Shown piece by piece: positions 57,303 through 58,520 of a stretch of 58,520 bases of DNA (its first letter is position 1; each line of letters opens with the position of its first letter). The position numbers and the translations under genes were made by a program. The stretch covers positions 1 to 58,520 of IMG/VR virus record IMGVR_UViG_3300044859_000807; one strand, written 5' to 3'. The DNA is from a virus. Below the pieces are notes generated by a model. That model was not told the DNA's origin and made no database searches. It was given only the letters and a program-made list of their open reading frames with translations.

Positions 57303-58520
57303 TTATATACAAAGGTTATTTAAAAAATCATCTTTTCTTTTGTTTACAGCTTTGTCCATAGCAGTCTTGTCAGTAGGTATCTCTTCAAAAACTCTTTCAG
57401 TTGTATTAACCAGTTCTTCATTCTTTACTACTTGTTCAGTTTCTTCTACAGTTGCTTTCTTTACTCCCGGCTCAACTACTGTTAGTTCTTTAGCTAAGTC
57501 TTCTTCTTTTATGTTTACATCATCTCTGTTGGGAGCATATAAAGTTACTGATTTTTTTCCAACTCTCTTAATTTTATACCTGTTTCCTTTGTATTCTACC
57601 TCAAGTTTTTGAGCCTTAGCTTCTTGTAAACTTTGTAAGTTTAGTTCAGCATTTATAGTTTCAACAGTATAAACTTTAGGAAACAACTCTTCTTCTGTTT
57701 CTGTTGTAACTACAGCATTTTCTTTTGCAGCTTTTTCTACAGCTTTTTTTACTTTTGCTTCTCTATGCTTTTTAGTTTTTCCTTTGATAGGCTCATCAAA
57801 ACTAGTTTTCTCAACAACTGTTTTGTCTCTTGAGACTGTTCCTCTTGTTTCTCCTGTTGTGGTACTTGTGCTTCTAGCAGTCTCATTCTGAATGATTTTT
57901 TCTCCATATTGTTCTTGTTTATAGTTTTCTAATGCTGTTATATCTTTTTCTAAAGCTTTTTTGTATTGTTTTATCTGAGCTTGAGTTAACATCCTTTTAG
58001 GATCTAAAAGCATATCATCAATCTCTTTATACTTGTTATATAACCAGTCAGATGTTTCTGATAAAGCAACAGGATCTATTGGAAGATTATTATCAAACCT
58101 GTCCATAGTAATAACAACAGACATAGGAACATCATCCAAAGGATCAAACTCAATACCAAGTTCTTTTCTCTTTTCTTGTATAAACTTTAGCTCTTTATCT
58201 CTTTCTCTTAAAAGCTGATCTACTGATTTACCAGGTTGTCTTTTTACAGCAGGCTCTTCAATAACTGGCTTTTCTTCTACTTCTTCTTCTGCTAAAGTGT
58301 TTAGTCTTTCTTCAACAAGTTCATTTATAAGATACATGTTTTCCCAAGCTTTTGTAAACTCAGCATTATCTTTATACTCATTTTGTAAAAAACTATCTAA
58401 TCTTTTTGCAGCACCATTTGCCCAAAGTTGTATAGCTATTAAAGAAGCTCTATCTAAAGGCTTGTTAGCATATAGATTATTTAAAGCACTTGTTATACTG
58501 TTATCAAGACCAAGGTTTAA
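57303..58520 (-). CDS. Virion-block protein, 5' end outside window, >405 aa
   Basis: The frame has an ATG at 58337 but stays open through 58520 (61 more codons beginning LNLGLDNSITSALNNLYANK), so the true start lies beyond the window. The first 60 visible residues are helical (RASLIAIQLWANGAAKRLDS). The rest is highly charged with Thr/Ser/Arg-rich disordered stretches (ARSTSTTTGETRGTVSRDKT) and ends NKRKDDFLNNLCI. It lies 4 bases before the giant gene on the same strand and is probably a virion or cargo protein. No enzymatic motif is visible. Confidence 0.65.
   Translation of the reverse strand, partial: LNLGLDNSITSALNNLYANKPLDRASLIAIQLWANGAAKRLDSFLQNEYKDNAEFTKAWENMYLINELVEERLNTLAEEEVEEKPVIEEPAVKRQPGKSVDQLLRERDKELKFIQEKRKELGIEFDPLDDVPMSVVITMDRFDNNLPIDPVALSETSDWLYNKYKEIDDMLLDPKRMLTQAQIKQYKKALEKDITALENYKQEQYGEKIIQNETARSTSTTTGETRGTVSRDKTVVEKTSFDEPIKGKTKKHREAKVKKAVEKAAKENAVVTTETEEELFPKVYTVETINAELNLQSLQEAKAQKLEVEYKGNRYKIKRVGKKSVTLYAPNRDDVNIKEEDLAKELTVVEPGVKKATVEETEQVVKNEELVNTTERVFEEIPTDKTAMDKAVNKRKDDFLNNLCI

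Noticed and set aside
1-58520. Stop-codon reassignment as known in some crAss-like phages
   Set aside because: TAG, TGA and TAA all occur as clean ends next to starts or terminators, and long genes have no internal in-frame stops requiring suppression.

Overview
The window is a piece of a large, AT-rich tailed-phage genome, most likely a crAss-like phage of a Bacteroidota host. The evidence is a giant minus-strand gene with the crAss-type virion RNA polymerase signature (DFDVDKM after a typical double-psi barrel lead-in), a family B DNA polymerase, a DnaB-type helicase, a primase, uracil-DNA glycosylase, an SSB with an acidic tail, a RecE-like nuclease, and a tiny basic 45-residue protein of a type I recall from these phages. 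Shine-Dalgarno sequences are absent, start codons sit behind A-rich leaders, and several sites match the Bacteroidota promoter (TTTG, 19-21 nt, TAnnTTTG). All three stop codons appear to be used normally. No IS element, CRISPR array or integrase is visible.

Layout. (1) 1-3.1 kb: the end of a minus-strand gene, then seven small plus-strand genes, most of them single-gene cassettes with the same unusual promoter-like box (TATGTTTTATAnTAACTC...) and their own hairpin terminator. In four of them the stop codon lies inside the terminator loop. These look like immediate-early genes. (2) 3.1-9.8 kb: a region where non-coding DNA rivals coding DNA. It holds strong hairpins, three copies of one structured element with a covarying base pair, a candidate type I hammerhead ribozyme, a tRNA-like cloverleaf, and scattered small genes that share a second leader motif. 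(3) 9.85-22.1 kb: tightly overlapping small plus-strand genes, mostly unknown, with two ParB/sulfiredoxin-fold proteins, an SF2 helicase, a ClpS-like adaptor, HNH and zinc-ribbon proteins, and a candidate +1 frameshift. (4) 22.1-40.9 kb: replication and recombination genes: UDG, DnaB-like helicase, RecT-like protein, SSB, primase, a MoxR AAA ATPase/VWA metallopeptidase pair, RecE-like exonuclease, a DNA polymerase split into two genes by a GIY-YIG homing endonuclease, DUF932 and MazG-like proteins. (5) 40.9-58.5 kb: minus-strand virion genes: a 45-aa protein, a 1109-aa protein, a 4307-aa polyprotein and the 3' part of another gene that runs off the window.

How it may work together (inference). 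The giant protein is probably packaged and injected. Its RNA polymerase could read the repeated early boxes at 0.4-2.7 kb, after which the replication block is expressed, partly from host-type promoters. The C-terminal part of the giant protein is a string of small enzyme-like modules (ASCH, SLOG, a small beta domain, AlkB-like dioxygenase) separated by Pro/Thr/Gln-rich linkers. This suggests a multi-tool effector delivered with the polymerase.
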